Positions 7,480 to 16,457 of a stretch of 64,000 bases of DNA are shown here, piece after piece. The notes under the pieces are model-generated. The model searched no databases. It was not told the DNA's origin and was given only the letters and a program-made list of their open reading frames with translations. The stretch covers positions 1 to 64,000 of the forward strand of contig CAVPMU010000009.1 in assembly GCA_963706535.1 (NCBI GenBank), in the 5' to 3' direction. This stretch comes from RPQJ01 sp963706535. Its GTDB lineage: Bacteria > Pseudomonadota > Gammaproteobacteria > Steroidobacterales > Steroidobacteraceae. The translations under genes were made by a program, and so were the position numbers. Position 1 is the stretch's first letter. Each line of letters starts with the position of its first letter.

Positions 7480-9246
7480 CTACCAACCGCCGCCGCCACC
7501 GCCCCCGCCGCCACCCCCCGACGAGCCGCCGCCGCCGCCACCCGAGCTGGAGCCGGGTGCGGTCGAGGATGAGGAGATGGCGCTGCTGAACGACGAGCTG
7601 AAGCCCGACGAGAAGCGACTGACGTTGGCGGTATTCCAACTGTCCCCGTCGTACCAGCGCGGCGTGTGCCCGGCGGCCTGCGTCGCGAACACGCTCGCAA
7701 AGCGCTCGGCCCAGCGCTGCTCCACCTCGAGCGCGAGCGCCGCGGGCAGATGGCGTTCGAACAGCTCGGCGGTCAGTGGCGGCGCGTCGACGAGCTGCAA
7801 TTCGTCGCCCTCCGCCACGTCGAGGTAGAGGCGGAATCCCTCGATGTGGTCCATCACCGCGCGGCCGGCGATGGTCGGCGCCTTGAGCAGCCGGCCGAAT
7901 ACTCCGTTGGCGATGAGCGCAAGGGCGGCGGCGCCGAGCGCAATCCAGCCTGGCCTGGTGGCGAACCACCAGGTGGCGCCGAATCCGCCCGCCGCCGCCG
8001 GCAGCACCACCGCGACGAGGCCGAGCAGCAGGCTGAGCGCGATGCCGCCGGCGTGCCACCAGCCGTTGATGCGGAAGAACTGCGGCGAATGGCGCTTCTT
8101 GAGCAGACCCATGTGCGCCAGCTTGGCGCCGTTGATGATCGCGTGATTCGCATTGTCGAGCTCGACGCTCGTGCCCGCCGCGAACAGCTTGTCGAGCAGC
8201 AGCGCCTCGTCGTCCGAGAAGGCAACGGCGGATGTCGACTGCGCAGGCTCCGCGCGATGCAGCGTGAAGTTCACCTTGCGCTTGAGCAGTCCCGACTTCT
8301 GCTGCTCGATGACGAGCCCACCCTTCACCGCGAGACTCAGCACGGCGGCGGCGAAACAGCGATCGTCGTAGGCCATCCGCTTGAGATACCGCATCGACGC
8401 AGGCGACTGGGTCACGGGCGGTTCGTATTGCGGCACGATGATGCGTCCGGGTGGATCGCGCCCGACGGCAAACCACGTGCGCAAGTAATAGAGAACCAGT
8501 GCCAGAAGGCCGCCGACTGCGAGCAGCGCGGGCCAGGCGTCGCGCAGCAGGTACGCGCCGCGTTGCGTCGCACTAGGCGGGCTCACGAGGCCCTTCGGCC
8601 AGCTCGCGACGATCGTGAGACCCTCGCGCGGTCCGAGGCCGCGCGTGGTCCGGAAGCTCGCCGTGCCGATGTCCGTGGACGCCGTCCAGTCGTCGCCCTG
8701 GGCGCCCTGCGGGCCGGTATACGCCCCGGCCGCGATGGACTCCGCCGGCACGTCGCCCGGCAGGAACACCTGTGCGGCCGCTTCGTCTATCGGGAAGTCC
8801 CAGCCGTTGCCAGTGACGTTCCAGTAGAGCTCGTCGTGATCGTCGAAGAAGCCGAGCTGCCGGTCGGTGCGGTACACGATCGTGTACGTGTACTCGCCGG
8901 GGTCGAGGTACACGTCGGCGCTGCCGATGCGCACCCGCACGCCGTTCGCCATGCGCTCGGTGGCATGCGGCTCGACGCGGCCGTCGCGCGTCACGCGCAG
9001 CACGTCGAAGCCCGTGACGACGCGCTCGCCGCGCCGGTTCACGTACTTCGTGGGGAAGTCGCGCAGGATGCCGCGACGGATCTGGTTGCCCTCCGCGCGG
9101 ACCCGCAGCGTCTCTGTGACCTCGAGCGTGCTGTCGGGGCGGACGCGGATGTCGCTCTGCCATGTCAGGATGCGCTCGTCGGCACGTGCAAGCGTCGCGA
9201 CCAGCACCAGCAGGGCGACGGCGAGGTTGTGCGGGGCGCGTCGCAT
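7480..9246 (-). CDS. DUF2207 domain membrane protein
   Basis: 588 residues from the ATG at 9246. A signal peptide (LAVALLVLVATLARA) is followed by the DUF2207 extracytoplasmic region with WQSDIRVRPDSTLEVTETL and GILRDFPTKY, then transmembrane helices near LLAVGGLLALVLYYL, LLLGLVAVVLPAAAGG and WIALGAAALALIANGVF. The protein ends in a Ser- then Gly-rich tail closing in GGW, typical of this family, in which LemA-linked members are common. Its start overlaps the lemA stop (TGATG), so the two are translationally coupled. The function of these pairs is unknown. Confidence 0.9.
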   Translation of the reverse strand: MRRAPHNLAVALLVLVATLARADERILTWQSDIRVRPDSTLEVTETLRVRAEGNQIRRGILRDFPTKYVNRRGERVVTGFDVLRVTRDGRVEPHATERMANGVRVRIGSADVYLDPGEYTYTIVYRTDRQLGFFDDHDELYWNVTGNGWDFPIDEAAAQVFLPGDVPAESIAAGAYTGPQGAQGDDWTASTDIGTASFRTTRGLGPREGLTIVASWPKGLVSPPSATQRGAYLLRDAWPALLAVGGLLALVLYYLRTWFAVGRDPPGRIIVPQYEPPVTQSPASMRYLKRMAYDDRCFAAAVLSLAVKGGLVIEQQKSGLLKRKVNFTLHRAEPAQSTSAVAFSDDEALLLDKLFAAGTSVELDNANHAIINGAKLAHMGLLKKRHSPQFFRINGWWHAGGIALSLLLGLVAVVLPAAAGGFGATWWFATRPGWIALGAAALALIANGVFGRLLKAPTIAGRAVMDHIEGFRLYLDVAEGDELQLVDAPPLTAELFERHLPAALALEVEQRWAERFASVFATQAAGHTPRWYDGDSWNTANVSRFSSGFSSSFSSAISSSSTAPGSSSGGGGGGSSGGGGGGGGGGGW

Positions 9247-9761
9247 CACGGCTCGAACTGGAAGTACTCGGCCGGCTTGAAGGCGAACAACCGTGCCGGG
9301 ATTGCGTCCGGGAAGGTCGCGATGCGTGTGTTGAGGTTGTTCACCGCGCCGTTGTAGTAGCGGCGCGCGAACTGGATCTGGTCCTCGGTCTCGCTCAGGT
9401 TCTCGAGCAGGGCGACGTAGCTCGCGCTGGCCTCGAGCTCCGGATAGGCCTCGGCGATCGCGATGAGCCGCTGCAGGCCGGCGCCGAGCGCGCCCTCCAC
9501 CTCGCCGAGCCGGGCGGGCGACGACTCGCTCATGCCTTGCGTACGCAGCGTCGTGACTTCTTCCAGCACGGAGCGCTCGTAGCCCGAGTGCTGCTTGACC
9601 ACCTCGACGAGCTTCGGGATCAGGTCGTGGCGCCGCGCGAGCTGCACGCCGACGTCGCTCCACGCCTGCTCGACGCGATTGCGGTCCCGTACCAGCAGGT
9701 TGTAGCTCAGGATGCCCCAGACGATCGTTGCGGCCAGCGTGGCGAGGATGAGGGTCGTCAC
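9246..9761 (-). CDS. lemA: LemA family protein
   Basis: 171 residues, normal length for LemA. An N-terminal membrane helix (LILATLAATIVWGILSYNLL) is followed by a coiled helical domain with the family signature NRVEQAWSDVGVQLARRHDLIPKLVEVV and QIQFARRYYNGAVNNLNT. It ends with IPARLFAFKPAEYFQFEP. The gene is the first of the lemA-DUF2207 pair and shares one base with the next start. LemA proteins are membrane-anchored with the helical bundle outside the cytoplasm; their job is not established. Confidence 0.93.
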   Translation of the reverse strand: MTTLILATLAATIVWGILSYNLLVRDRNRVEQAWSDVGVQLARRHDLIPKLVEVVKQHSGYERSVLEEVTTLRTQGMSESSPARLGEVEGALGAGLQRLIAIAEAYPELEASASYVALLENLSETEDQIQFARRYYNGAVNNLNTRIATFPDAIPARLFAFKPAEYFQFEP

Positions 9762-9771
9762 TGGCGTACCT

Positions 9772-10566
9772 CTAGGCGAAGATGCCGACGGTCTGGTGAC
9801 TGACGGAGAACGCGTGCCCGGTCGCGCCCCACAGCACGGACGTCTGGCTCAGGTAGCCGTCGACGCCGGCGCGCACCTCGGTGTCGATCAGTGACCAGTC
9901 ACCCACGTCCAGCCGTGCGGGATCGCCGAGCAGTTCGAGCGTCCAGTTGAGCGAACTCGCCGGCGCGCGCTTGCGCAGCATCGAGAGCGCCGGGGTCGGA
10001 ATGACGTCCGCGAGCGCAATGAGAGCCTCTTCCGCGGTGCAGTCGGGTTCGCGCACCCGCGCGTAGATGATCGTGCGTGGCTCGTGATAACCAGTGTACG
10101 GCGGCGTGCCCCGCGCCATGCGAACCTGCATGTGCTGGAGGAACGCAGGCGCGATGCCGGGCACGTATGGCAGGTCGGGCAAGGCTTCGGGATCCAGGCC
10201 GACGATCGGTCTCGGGATCTCGCGCACGAAGCTCGACTCGCGCGCAGCACCGAAGATCGCGACGATGATGCAGGCCACTGAGCCGTCGTCGAGCAGCAGG
10301 CCCCCCTGCATGTGGGTCACGGACCTGCCCCGGCGCAGGACACTGGCTTGCAGTTCGACGCGCCCACCCGCGAGCGGCGCGACGAACGTCGCCTGCAGGC
10401 TGCGCAGCGGCAGGCCCGGGTCGAGCATGCCGCGCATCGCGCGCACGGCGAGTGCGACCTGCAGGCCACCGAACACGGTCCGGCCCTGCATCCAGTCGTC
10501 GTGGATGTCGGCGGTGCACCGGCCGTCGTTGCAGCGGAGCGTCTCGAGGACCTGGTGATATCTCAC
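9772..10566 (-). CDS. Acyl-CoA thioesterase family protein (TesB-like double hot dog)
   Basis: 264 residues with a GTG start at 10566 that overlaps the stop of the upstream gene (GTGA). The fold looks like two tandem hot-dog domains. The first has GRTVFGGLQVALAVRAM and LRSLQATFVAPLAGG, a common TesB-like layout; the second has WTLELLGDP and SLIDTEVRAGVDGYLSQTSVLW. It probably hydrolyses an acyl-CoA; the substrate is unknown. It sits in a run of three minus-strand genes with a small exported protein and a second thioesterase. Confidence 0.8.
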   Translation of the reverse strand: MRYHQVLETLRCNDGRCTADIHDDWMQGRTVFGGLQVALAVRAMRGMLDPGLPLRSLQATFVAPLAGGRVELQASVLRRGRSVTHMQGGLLLDDGSVACIIVAIFGAARESSFVREIPRPIVGLDPEALPDLPYVPGIAPAFLQHMQVRMARGTPPYTGYHEPRTIIYARVREPDCTAEEALIALADVIPTPALSMLRKRAPASSLNWTLELLGDPARLDVGDWSLIDTEVRAGVDGYLSQTSVLWGATGHAFSVSHQTVGIFA

Positions 10567-10865
10567 GGTGCTGCGCCGGCCCGGCGATGGACGACGCTGA
10601 ACCCCGTATTCCAGCCGTCCCCACCGGGCGTCTCGCGACGCACCTCGAACGCGTCCGCGTCGATACGCCGCCAGACGGAGCGGTAGCTGGTCGCGCCGGG
10701 GTCGTCCTTGGACAGCGTCGGCGTGCCGCGCAGGATGTGGTCGAACTGGCTCGCGTAGCACTTCGAATGGCGGGTACTGCCGTCGGGGAGCCCGCCGGTC
10801 CAGCACGATCCGGCGAACGCCGCGGGGGCGCAGAGCAGCAGGGCAGCCAACAGTGTCGCGCGCAT
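10563..10865 (-). CDS. Small exported protein, unknown
   Basis: 100 residues. A clear signal peptide (RATLLAALLLCAPAAFAGS) precedes a short mature domain with two cysteines (GSCWTGG and SKCYAS). That domain also contains GTPTLSKDDPGATSYRSVWR and FEVRRETPGGDGWNTGFSV. I do not recognise the family. The gene lies 10 bases after the hot-dog thioesterase at 10876 and overlaps the next one by 4 bases, so the three are probably one operon. Confidence 0.7.
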   Translation of the reverse strand: MRATLLAALLLCAPAAFAGSCWTGGLPDGSTRHSKCYASQFDHILRGTPTLSKDDPGATSYRSVWRRIDADAFEVRRETPGGDGWNTGFSVVHRRAGAAP

Positions 10866-10875
10866 CGGCTTCTCC

Positions 10876-11373
10876 TCAGGCCGAGATCGAGCCGCAGAGC
10901 GGGGCGGGCCAGGCCAGCCGGGACTGGGCCTCGATCAGTTCGTCGAGGTGCGCCGCGACGTCGGGCGGCAGCGGCGCCGACCGGCGCGTCTCGAGGTCGG
11001 CGGCGGTCGAGACGTACTCGAACGCGCTTGCCACGCACCCGCGCGTCCGGTTCGCGACGAACATCACGCCGTGGAAGCGCTTGGCGTTCCTGGCGAGGAA
11101 CCGCGTGTGCACGCTCACGGTGTCGCCGACGTGCATCTCCGCCAGGTACCAGATGTGGTGCTCGAGGTCGAAGAACCCGCGCCGCTCGTCACGGAAGTGC
11201 CGCTCCTCGACGCCCAGCAGTCCCATCATCGGCCAGCCCGCCTGGTCGTACAGCTCGAGGTAATGGCGCACGTTGACGTGTCCATTCAGGTCCTCCCACC
11301 CGGCGGGAATGGTCTGCTCGAGCAGCGGCGGCAGGTCGTCGAGATCCTGCAAGGTCGGCATGCGCGTCAACAT
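10876..11373 (-). CDS. Acyl-CoA thioesterase, 4HBT/YbgC type
   Basis: 165 residues, single hot-dog domain. The motif WEDLNGHVNVRHYLELYDQA holds the D-x-N-x-H-x-N signature of FcbC/YbgC-like 4-hydroxybenzoyl-CoA thioesterases; the usual Asp is here part of EDLNGH. The remainder (LEHHIWYLAEMHVGDTVSVH, FEYVSTAADLETRRSAPLP) fits the same fold. It is probably cytoplasmic. It is first in a three-gene run with a small exported protein and a TesB-like thioesterase. Confidence 0.82.
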   Translation of the reverse strand: MLTRMPTLQDLDDLPPLLEQTIPAGWEDLNGHVNVRHYLELYDQAGWPMMGLLGVEERHFRDERRGFFDLEHHIWYLAEMHVGDTVSVHTRFLARNAKRFHGVMFVANRTRGCVASAFEYVSTAADLETRRSAPLPPDVAAHLDELIEAQSRLAWPAPLCGSISA

Positions 11374-11382
11374 GGAGCGGCG

Positions 11383-11961
11383 TCACCAGGTCAGGTCGTC
11401 GGGAACCACGAAGTCCTTGTACGGGTCGGCGGCGGCAGCCGCGGCGGTGACGGCCGCACCCGAGGCACCAACGGTCCCGGCCTGCTGCTGCCGATCGACC
11501 AGGTGCACGACCGCGGCCGGATCGCGCTCGCGGATGCGATCGAGCAGCGGCACCGGCACGAGGTCATAGTGGCCGTCGCAGCGCACGACCGCGAGCTCGC
11601 CGCGCACCAGTCGCTCGCGCAATGCGGCGTCGACCGGGATGCGGCGGATCTTGCCGTCCACGACGAAGTTGTACCAGTCGTCGCTCTCGACCCGTGGCAC
11701 GCGATGCTGCTCGACCAGTTGCTTCAGCTGCGCCACTCGCGCCTTCGCGGCCGCCTTCTCCTGCTGCCGCCGGTTCAGCTCCTGGTCGCGTGCCGCCCTC
11801 GCCGCCTGCGCCTGCTTCGCCGCGGGCGTGAGCTCGCGCGGCGGCGCCTTCTTGCTCACCTTCTGCTTCGATCCCTGGTACTGCTGCTTCTCGGCCTGTC
11901 GCGCCTGCTTCTCGGTGACGAGGCCGGCCTTGAGCAGCTGCTCACGTAGGGACATGCTCAT
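11383..11961 (-). CDS. DUF2058 family protein (YaiL-like)
   Basis: 192 residues. The N-terminus MSMSLREQLLKAGLVTEKQ and the charged coiled-coil middle (KKAPPRELTPAAKQAQAARA) are diagnostic of DUF2058. They are followed by the conserved YNFVVDGKIRRIPVDAALRE and a C-terminal GHYDLVPVPLLDRI region. The ATG at 11961 fits the family N-terminus and has a purine-rich GAGAG upstream. The protein is cytoplasmic; in enterobacteria the homologue is described as nucleoprotein- or polysome-associated, but no enzymatic role is known. Confidence 0.92.
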   Translation of the reverse strand: MSMSLREQLLKAGLVTEKQARQAEKQQYQGSKQKVSKKAPPRELTPAAKQAQAARAARDQELNRRQQEKAAAKARVAQLKQLVEQHRVPRVESDDWYNFVVDGKIRRIPVDAALRERLVRGELAVVRCDGHYDLVPVPLLDRIRERDPAAVVHLVDRQQQAGTVGASGAAVTAAAAAADPYKDFVVPDDLTW

Positions 11962-12079
11962 CGGCGGATCTCTCTCGTCGCTGGTGCGGGTGCGGGCCGC
12001 GCGGGGTCCGTATCTTACCGGGTCGCCGTTGCGATTATCATGACCCGCCCCGCGCGAGCGGCTGGAGAGGAGATCCCCG

Positions 12080-13729
12080 ATGCGAGTCATGGCGCCGCTG
12101 CTGCTCGGTGCGGTACTGGCCGCGGCCCCGATGGCTGCGACCGCAGGCGCACCGCCCGAGGCGCAGCTTGCCACACCGGTCGCGACGGCCGAGCCGCTCT
12201 ATCTCGACGTCCTGAACGCCGCGAGCGCCCTCGGCGCGATCGACTCCGGGCAGTTCTGGAACTTCCAGGGCCGCGACCGTGCCGCGTGGGCCGCGGAGCT
12301 GGCGACCCGGCGCGCCGCGCTCGACGCGAGCTTCGCCAGCCTCGACCGTGCGGAACTCGAGCCGGCCGACGCGGCGGCGTTCTCGGCCATGCTCGGGACG
12401 CTCGCGGAAATCGACGCGGAGGGCGTCGCCGTGAACGCGGATGGCGCCTCCTGCCGCGACGCGGTGCGCAGGGATCTCGGCTATGCCGCCCTGCGGAGCG
12501 CGGTGCGCGCGTGCTTCCGCGAGATCGGCAATGCGCTCGGCTTCGAGGGCGGCACGGTGGATCGCGGCTCGGCGCTGCAACTGCTGTACGAGATCGAGGA
12601 GCCGGCGCGGCGCAAGGCGCTGTTCGGCGCGTTCACGCCGCTGTGGACTGCGGTGAACGGCGCGAACGAGCCCGACAGTCCCTACCGCCGCATGATCGCG
12701 CTGGCGGCGGAACACGCGGCGCGCGACGGCTCCGAGGTCGACGCCGCGGCGCGCGCGCTGGGCGTGACGGTCGCCGACGTCGAGCGCTGGCTGCTCGAGG
12801 TGCTCGATGCGTGGCGACGCACGAGCGGTCCCGCGCCGGTCGAGCCCTGGGATTACCGCTACGAGATCGGCGAAACCGGTCGCCGGCTCGCGGGCCGCAC
12901 GCCCGCGGCGTCGCTGGTGCCTGTGAACGAGCGTTTCTACCGCGACCTCGGCGCCGACCTCGACGCGCTCGGCGTCGCCTACGACCTCGGCGCGCGGCCA
13001 GACAAGTCGCCGGTTGCCTACGCGGATTTCCTGGTGCGCGGTCGCTACGTCGACGGATGGTGGCAGCCATCCGTCGCGCGCGTCGTCGGCAGTTATCCCG
13101 TCGGCGGCCTCTTCTCGCTCAACGAACTGGTGCACGAGAATGCTCACGCCGTGCAGCTCACCGCCGTGCGCAACCGTCCCGCGTACACGGGCTGGGCGGA
13201 CACGCTGTTCGTCGAGGCGTTCGCGGACGTGCCGTCGTGGAGCGTGTACGAGCCCGCCTGGCAGCGGCGCTACCTCGGCGCAGGCACGCCCGAGTGCACG
13301 TCGCTGCGCGCGCTCCACGGCACGGTGATGCTCGACGTGGCGTGGGCGCTGTTCGAGATCCGCATGCTGCGCGAACCCGCTTCGGACCCGAACATCGTGT
13401 GGACCGACATCACGAGCCACTACCTGCGCATCGTGCCGCATCCCGAGGTGCCGTGGTGGGCGATGCGAGTGCAACTCGCGAGTGATCCAGGCTACATGGT
13501 GAACTACGGGCTCGGCGCCGTGCTCACCGCCGAGATGCGCCGGCGCATCGCCGCGGCGATCGGCCCGTTCGATGCCGGCAATCACTCGTGGTATGCCTGG
13601 GTCAGCGAGCGCCTGCTCGTCTTCGGCTCCGAGCGCGACACCCGGTCGCTCATGCAGTCGCTGCTCGGCCGGCCGGTGTCACCGGCGGCCTTGATCGAGC
13701 AGATCCAGCGTTGCCGATGCCGGGGCTAG
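12080..13729 (+). CDS. Secreted zinc metallopeptidase, M3-like (HExxH)
   Basis: 549 residues. A signal peptide ends near AATAGAPP. The catalytic motif is NELVHENAHAVQ (H-E-x-x-H), with the third zinc ligand probably the Glu in TLFVEAFADVPSW about 25 residues on, a layout typical of M3-like oligopeptidases. The N-terminal half is helical and resembles the cleft lobe of that clan. The start is supported by GGAGAGGAG 7 bases upstream. The gene is divergent from DUF2058 and overlaps the convergent glycosidase gene by 4 bases. It probably degrades peptides in the periplasm; the exact MEROPS family is uncertain. Confidence 0.8.
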   Translation: MRVMAPLLLGAVLAAAPMAATAGAPPEAQLATPVATAEPLYLDVLNAASALGAIDSGQFWNFQGRDRAAWAAELATRRAALDASFASLDRAELEPADAAAFSAMLGTLAEIDAEGVAVNADGASCRDAVRRDLGYAALRSAVRACFREIGNALGFEGGTVDRGSALQLLYEIEEPARRKALFGAFTPLWTAVNGANEPDSPYRRMIALAAEHAARDGSEVDAAARALGVTVADVERWLLEVLDAWRRTSGPAPVEPWDYRYEIGETGRRLAGRTPAASLVPVNERFYRDLGADLDALGVAYDLGARPDKSPVAYADFLVRGRYVDGWWQPSVARVVGSYPVGGLFSLNELVHENAHAVQLTAVRNRPAYTGWADTLFVEAFADVPSWSVYEPAWQRRYLGAGTPECTSLRALHGTVMLDVAWALFEIRMLREPASDPNIVWTDITSHYLRIVPHPEVPWWAMRVQLASDPGYMVNYGLGAVLTAEMRRRIAAAIGPFDAGNHSWYAWVSERLLVFGSERDTRSLMQSLLGRPVSPAALIEQIQRCRCRG

Positions 13730-14568
13730 CGTCCAGGCGCGTCGGCCGGTGACTCGACGCATCCAGCGTAGTCCTCGGCCGCGATCACGGCGAGGTGATT
13801 GACCACTGGCCGCTCGAGACCGTCGCTCGGGCGGTTGACGATGCGGTCGCGAATCCACATCGCGCTCGACCCGCCGCCGTCGAGGTTGACGGCGGAGCAT
13901 GCGCCCATTTCGTCCATCAGCCGTGCGAGTTCGGGCAAGGTCAGGCCGGGCGTGTCCTCGCGCCGGCCATCCGCGACGACCAGGAAAAGTTCGCGACCGT
14001 CCGCCGACAACCCCACGGCCGTGCGCGGGTGCGGCGCGCGCGTGAAATGGCCGCTGCCCGGCAGGCGTTCGACCGGGTCGCAGTCCGCGACGATCGCGGG
14101 CCAACCGGAGATGGCCCCGGTCATCCAGGGTTCCGGGGTCCGCAGCGGTTCCCGGCGCGGAAAGATGCGCGCGCGGCGCTCGCCGACGCCCACGACCTCC
14201 TGGCGGCGAACCCCACGCATCGCCTCGGCCCAGACGCCACAGGCGCCCATCGCGAGGCCGAGCGGCCGCATCTCGAGGTCGAAGTAATCGCCGTTGATCG
14301 CGACGATCGCGGAATTGCGGCGCGCGAACTCGCTCACCGTGAGGCCTCGCTCGGCTTCGCGTGACGTGACCACGCGGAGGCGCGCATCGGCGAGGTCCAC
14401 GCGCACCACGTGCGCGTCGATGCCGTCATGCACGACGTGCTGGTGATCGACGCCCTCGACCACCGGCTGCCAGTCCGCGGCGGCCGACGCCGCTGTCGCC
14501 AGGACTGCGATCAGGCCGAGAGGTGCCAGTGGTCGGATCCGTCGGGTTGGTCGGCTGCGTCGGTTCAC
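13726..14568 (-). CDS. Phosphodiester glycosidase family protein (NAGPA domain), exported
   Basis: 280 residues from the GTG at 14568, which has GGGAAGG upstream; ATG codons at 14601 and 14619 are alternatives. The NAGPA/DUF2233 core is clear: AIVAINGDYFD, RTAVGLSADGRELFLVVADGR and the signature VNLDGGGSSAMW. Such proteins act on phosphodiester-linked sugars outside the cytoplasm. An unusual point: the basic start of the signal peptide, TRRIRPLAP, is encoded by palindromic copy 5. No usable start codon lies between that element and the hydrophobic core, so the element has to be translated. Confidence 0.85.
   Translation of the reverse strand: MNRRSRPTRRIRPLAPLGLIAVLATAASAAADWQPVVEGVDHQHVVHDGIDAHVVRVDLADARLRVVTSREAERGLTVSEFARRNSAIVAINGDYFDLEMRPLGLAMGACGVWAEAMRGVRRQEVVGVGERRARIFPRREPLRTPEPWMTGAISGWPAIVADCDPVERLPGSGHFTRAPHPRTAVGLSADGRELFLVVADGRREDTPGLTLPELARLMDEMGACSAVNLDGGGSSAMWIRDRIVNRPSDGLERPVVNHLAVIAAEDYAGCVESPADAPGR
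14521..14545 (+). repeat. Palindromic-element family, copy 5 (single arm, inside a signal peptide)
   Basis: A perfect consensus left arm. No inverted partner follows. It overlaps the coding sequence for the signal peptide of the phosphodiester glycosidase, read on the other strand as TRRIRPLAP. Confidence 0.88.
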
Positions 14569-14687
14569 CGGGCCTTCCCGGGCACGATGGCGGGTTTCCA
14601 TGATTACATTTCGCCGCATGACGACGTAGCTTTGGCGGTCACGGCAAGGCCGGATCCGGCCCCGACGAAGAATAGCCTGGAGCGACG

Positions 14688-15221
14688 ATGAAATCCGTGC
14701 TGGTCCTGTACATGAGCCGCGGCGGCCACACCGCCCGCATCGCGCGCTGCGTCTGCGAGAGTGTGGTGGCGGCCGGCGGCAAGGCGGAGATGATGGACAT
14801 CAACGAGGCGACTCACGAGGGCGTGGACTGGGCCCGCTACGACGTCGTGGCCCTCGGCGCGCCCGTGCTGTACGGGACGTACGACAAGAGCGTCCTGCGC
14901 TTCATCGAGCAGCACCAGGCCGAGCTCGACACGCGACCCAACAGCTTCTTCAACGTGTCGGTGGTCGCCCGCACGCCGGCGAAAGCAACGGTGGAGGGCA
15001 ATCGCTATCTGCAGAAGTTCCTCGAACTCTCGCCCTGGAAGCCGCAGGACCTGAAGGTCATCGCCGGCAAGGTCGATTATCCCTCGTGGCCGTGGTGGGA
15101 CACGATCGCCATCCAGATGATCATGAAGATGACCAAGGGGCCCACCGACCGCCACGCGGTCATCGACTACACGGACTGGGACGACGTGCGCGCGTACGGG
15201 CAGCACCTGCTGGCGCTGTGA
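14688..15221 (+). CDS. hemG: Menaquinone-dependent protoporphyrinogen IX dehydrogenase HemG
   Basis: 177 residues, the usual length for HemG. This flavodoxin-like enzyme oxidises protoporphyrinogen IX to protoporphyrin IX in haem synthesis at the inner face of the membrane and passes electrons to quinone. The FMN phosphate loop is LVLYMSRGGHTARIA, and GAPVLYGTYDKSVLRF is also typical. The long loop that separates HemG from plain flavodoxins is present (VDYPSWPWWDTIAIQMIMK). The gene stands alone between the divergent glycosidase and a decayed DUF2855 gene. Confidence 0.92.
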   Translation: MKSVLVLYMSRGGHTARIARCVCESVVAAGGKAEMMDINEATHEGVDWARYDVVALGAPVLYGTYDKSVLRFIEQHQAELDTRPNSFFNVSVVARTPAKATVEGNRYLQKFLELSPWKPQDLKVIAGKVDYPSWPWWDTIAIQMIMKMTKGPTDRHAVIDYTDWDDVRAYGQHLLAL

Positions 15222-15225
15222 GGCG

Positions 15226-16303
15226 CTACCACATCGACACGACATAGCCTCGCCCGGGCGACACGCCGCCCGCGTGCACCGCTCGCCAGGTATCGACGGC
15301 TGCCTCGGGGCCGTCGCGAGGCGTCACCTCGAGCCATTGGCGACTGTCGGCCACGAACTGCCGCAATGCCGCGCCGATCCGTTCCTGGTACCCGGCGGGC
15401 CCCCCAGTCCTGCACGCGTTTCTTGACCTGCGTCGGTGCGAAGAAGAACGCCGGCCGCGGACCGGGCAGCCCTTCCGCGCATCGGTGCATCGTGATGGCT
15501 GCGGCCGATGGCCATGGAGTGGCGCAACCCGTCGCCGAAGTGCGAGTGGACGCGCTCGAGCACCACGCCATTGCCGGACATGTCGATGGATACGACCGGA
15601 GCGCCGGTGGGCACCGCGGTGATGTCGTCGCAGGTGATGGCTTCGTCATAGCAGCCGAGCCCATGGACGAATGCGTGGTTGGCCTGGGACGTCACGCCGA
15701 CCACGTCGATCCCGGGTCGGGAGTCGGCGCAATGGGGAACCCGATGGCGGTCTTGCTCGATGCGGACAGCACCAGCACGCGCGAGGCACCGAAGTAGTCG
15801 TGGTCCGCGAAGAAATCCTCCGCGAGGAAGCCGGTGATGAACAGGCCGCGCAACAGGGCGTGGCGGTCCTCGGCGTCGGCGCCAGGCTCGTGGAACGGGT
15901 CGCGGTTCGTCGCGACGTAGGCGCGGTAAACCAGCGCGTGGGCGGAGCGGTGCGGGCCGTCGTCGCGCAGGCCGTCCGAGGTGGGGCTTACCGTCATGTC
16001 CAGATAGCGCGACATCGGGAACCACCCGTAGTAGGGCCGCCGGTCGGCACCGCTGGATGCGCGGATGCAACCACTTCGGCCCAGCCCATGGCCGGTACCC
16101 GGCCCCAGCCGGAAGTCGTCGGGAAAAAGGTCCCAGTAACCGAGCGTGTCGCCGGTGACCGCGTAGGTGACCGTGTTCGCCGTGACGGCGAACCGCTCGA
16201 CGCGGAACCACACCTCGCCTGGCGCGGGCCCGGCGAGCGGCTCTTCGACGAGGCGGGCGGTGCCGAGGTCGGCGCGGTCGATCTCGAGGGTCGGGTTGAG
16301 CAT
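15226..16303 (-). pseudogene. DUF2855 family gene, decayed (three frameshifts)
   Basis: The protein reads as DUF2855 in four successive frames. Frame one runs from MLNPTLEIDRADL to SSKTAIGFPIAPTPDPG, frame two from IDVVGVTSQANHAFVHGLG to LRHSMAIG, frame three through GPRPAFFFAPTQVKKRVQDWG, and frame four from YQERIGAALRQFV to the stop at 15226. The breaks fall near 15,710, 15,490 and 15,400. Three separate indels make real inactivation more likely than a single read error. The family is related to medium-chain dehydrogenase-like proteins of unknown role. Confidence 0.82.
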
Positions 16304-16330
16304 GGCGCTGGAGGGTCCCCGCGGGCCTGG

Positions 16331-16423
16331 AGGTGTCAGTGGTCGGATCCGTCGGGTTCGGTGGGAACCCGGCGCAGCTTGGCGGGAAACCGGCGGATCC
16401 GACCGATCCGACCACTGACACCT
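16331..16423. repeat. Palindromic-element family, copy 6 (full length)
   Basis: Left arm 16331-16355 and right arm 16399-16423, 93 bp in all. Both arms carry the same departure from consensus, with GTGTCAG on the left matched by CTGACAC on the right, so pairing is preserved. The loop also holds GGGTTC...GAACCC. It lies between divergent genes. Confidence 0.92.
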
Positions 16424-16457
16424 TCGCACCTCTGTACCATTGCCGAGCGGGGTAGCC

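Noticed and set aside
7480..7570. The GGC/CCG-rich low-complexity stretch at the end of the DUF2207 gene as a possible tandem repeat or regulatory array.
   Set aside because: It is explained by the Gly/Ser-rich C-terminal tail that is normal for DUF2207 proteins.
13800..13816. GACCACTGGCC at 13801-13811 as another palindromic-element arm.
   Set aside because: Only 9 bases match the arm, and it lies within the conserved coding sequence of the glycosidase.
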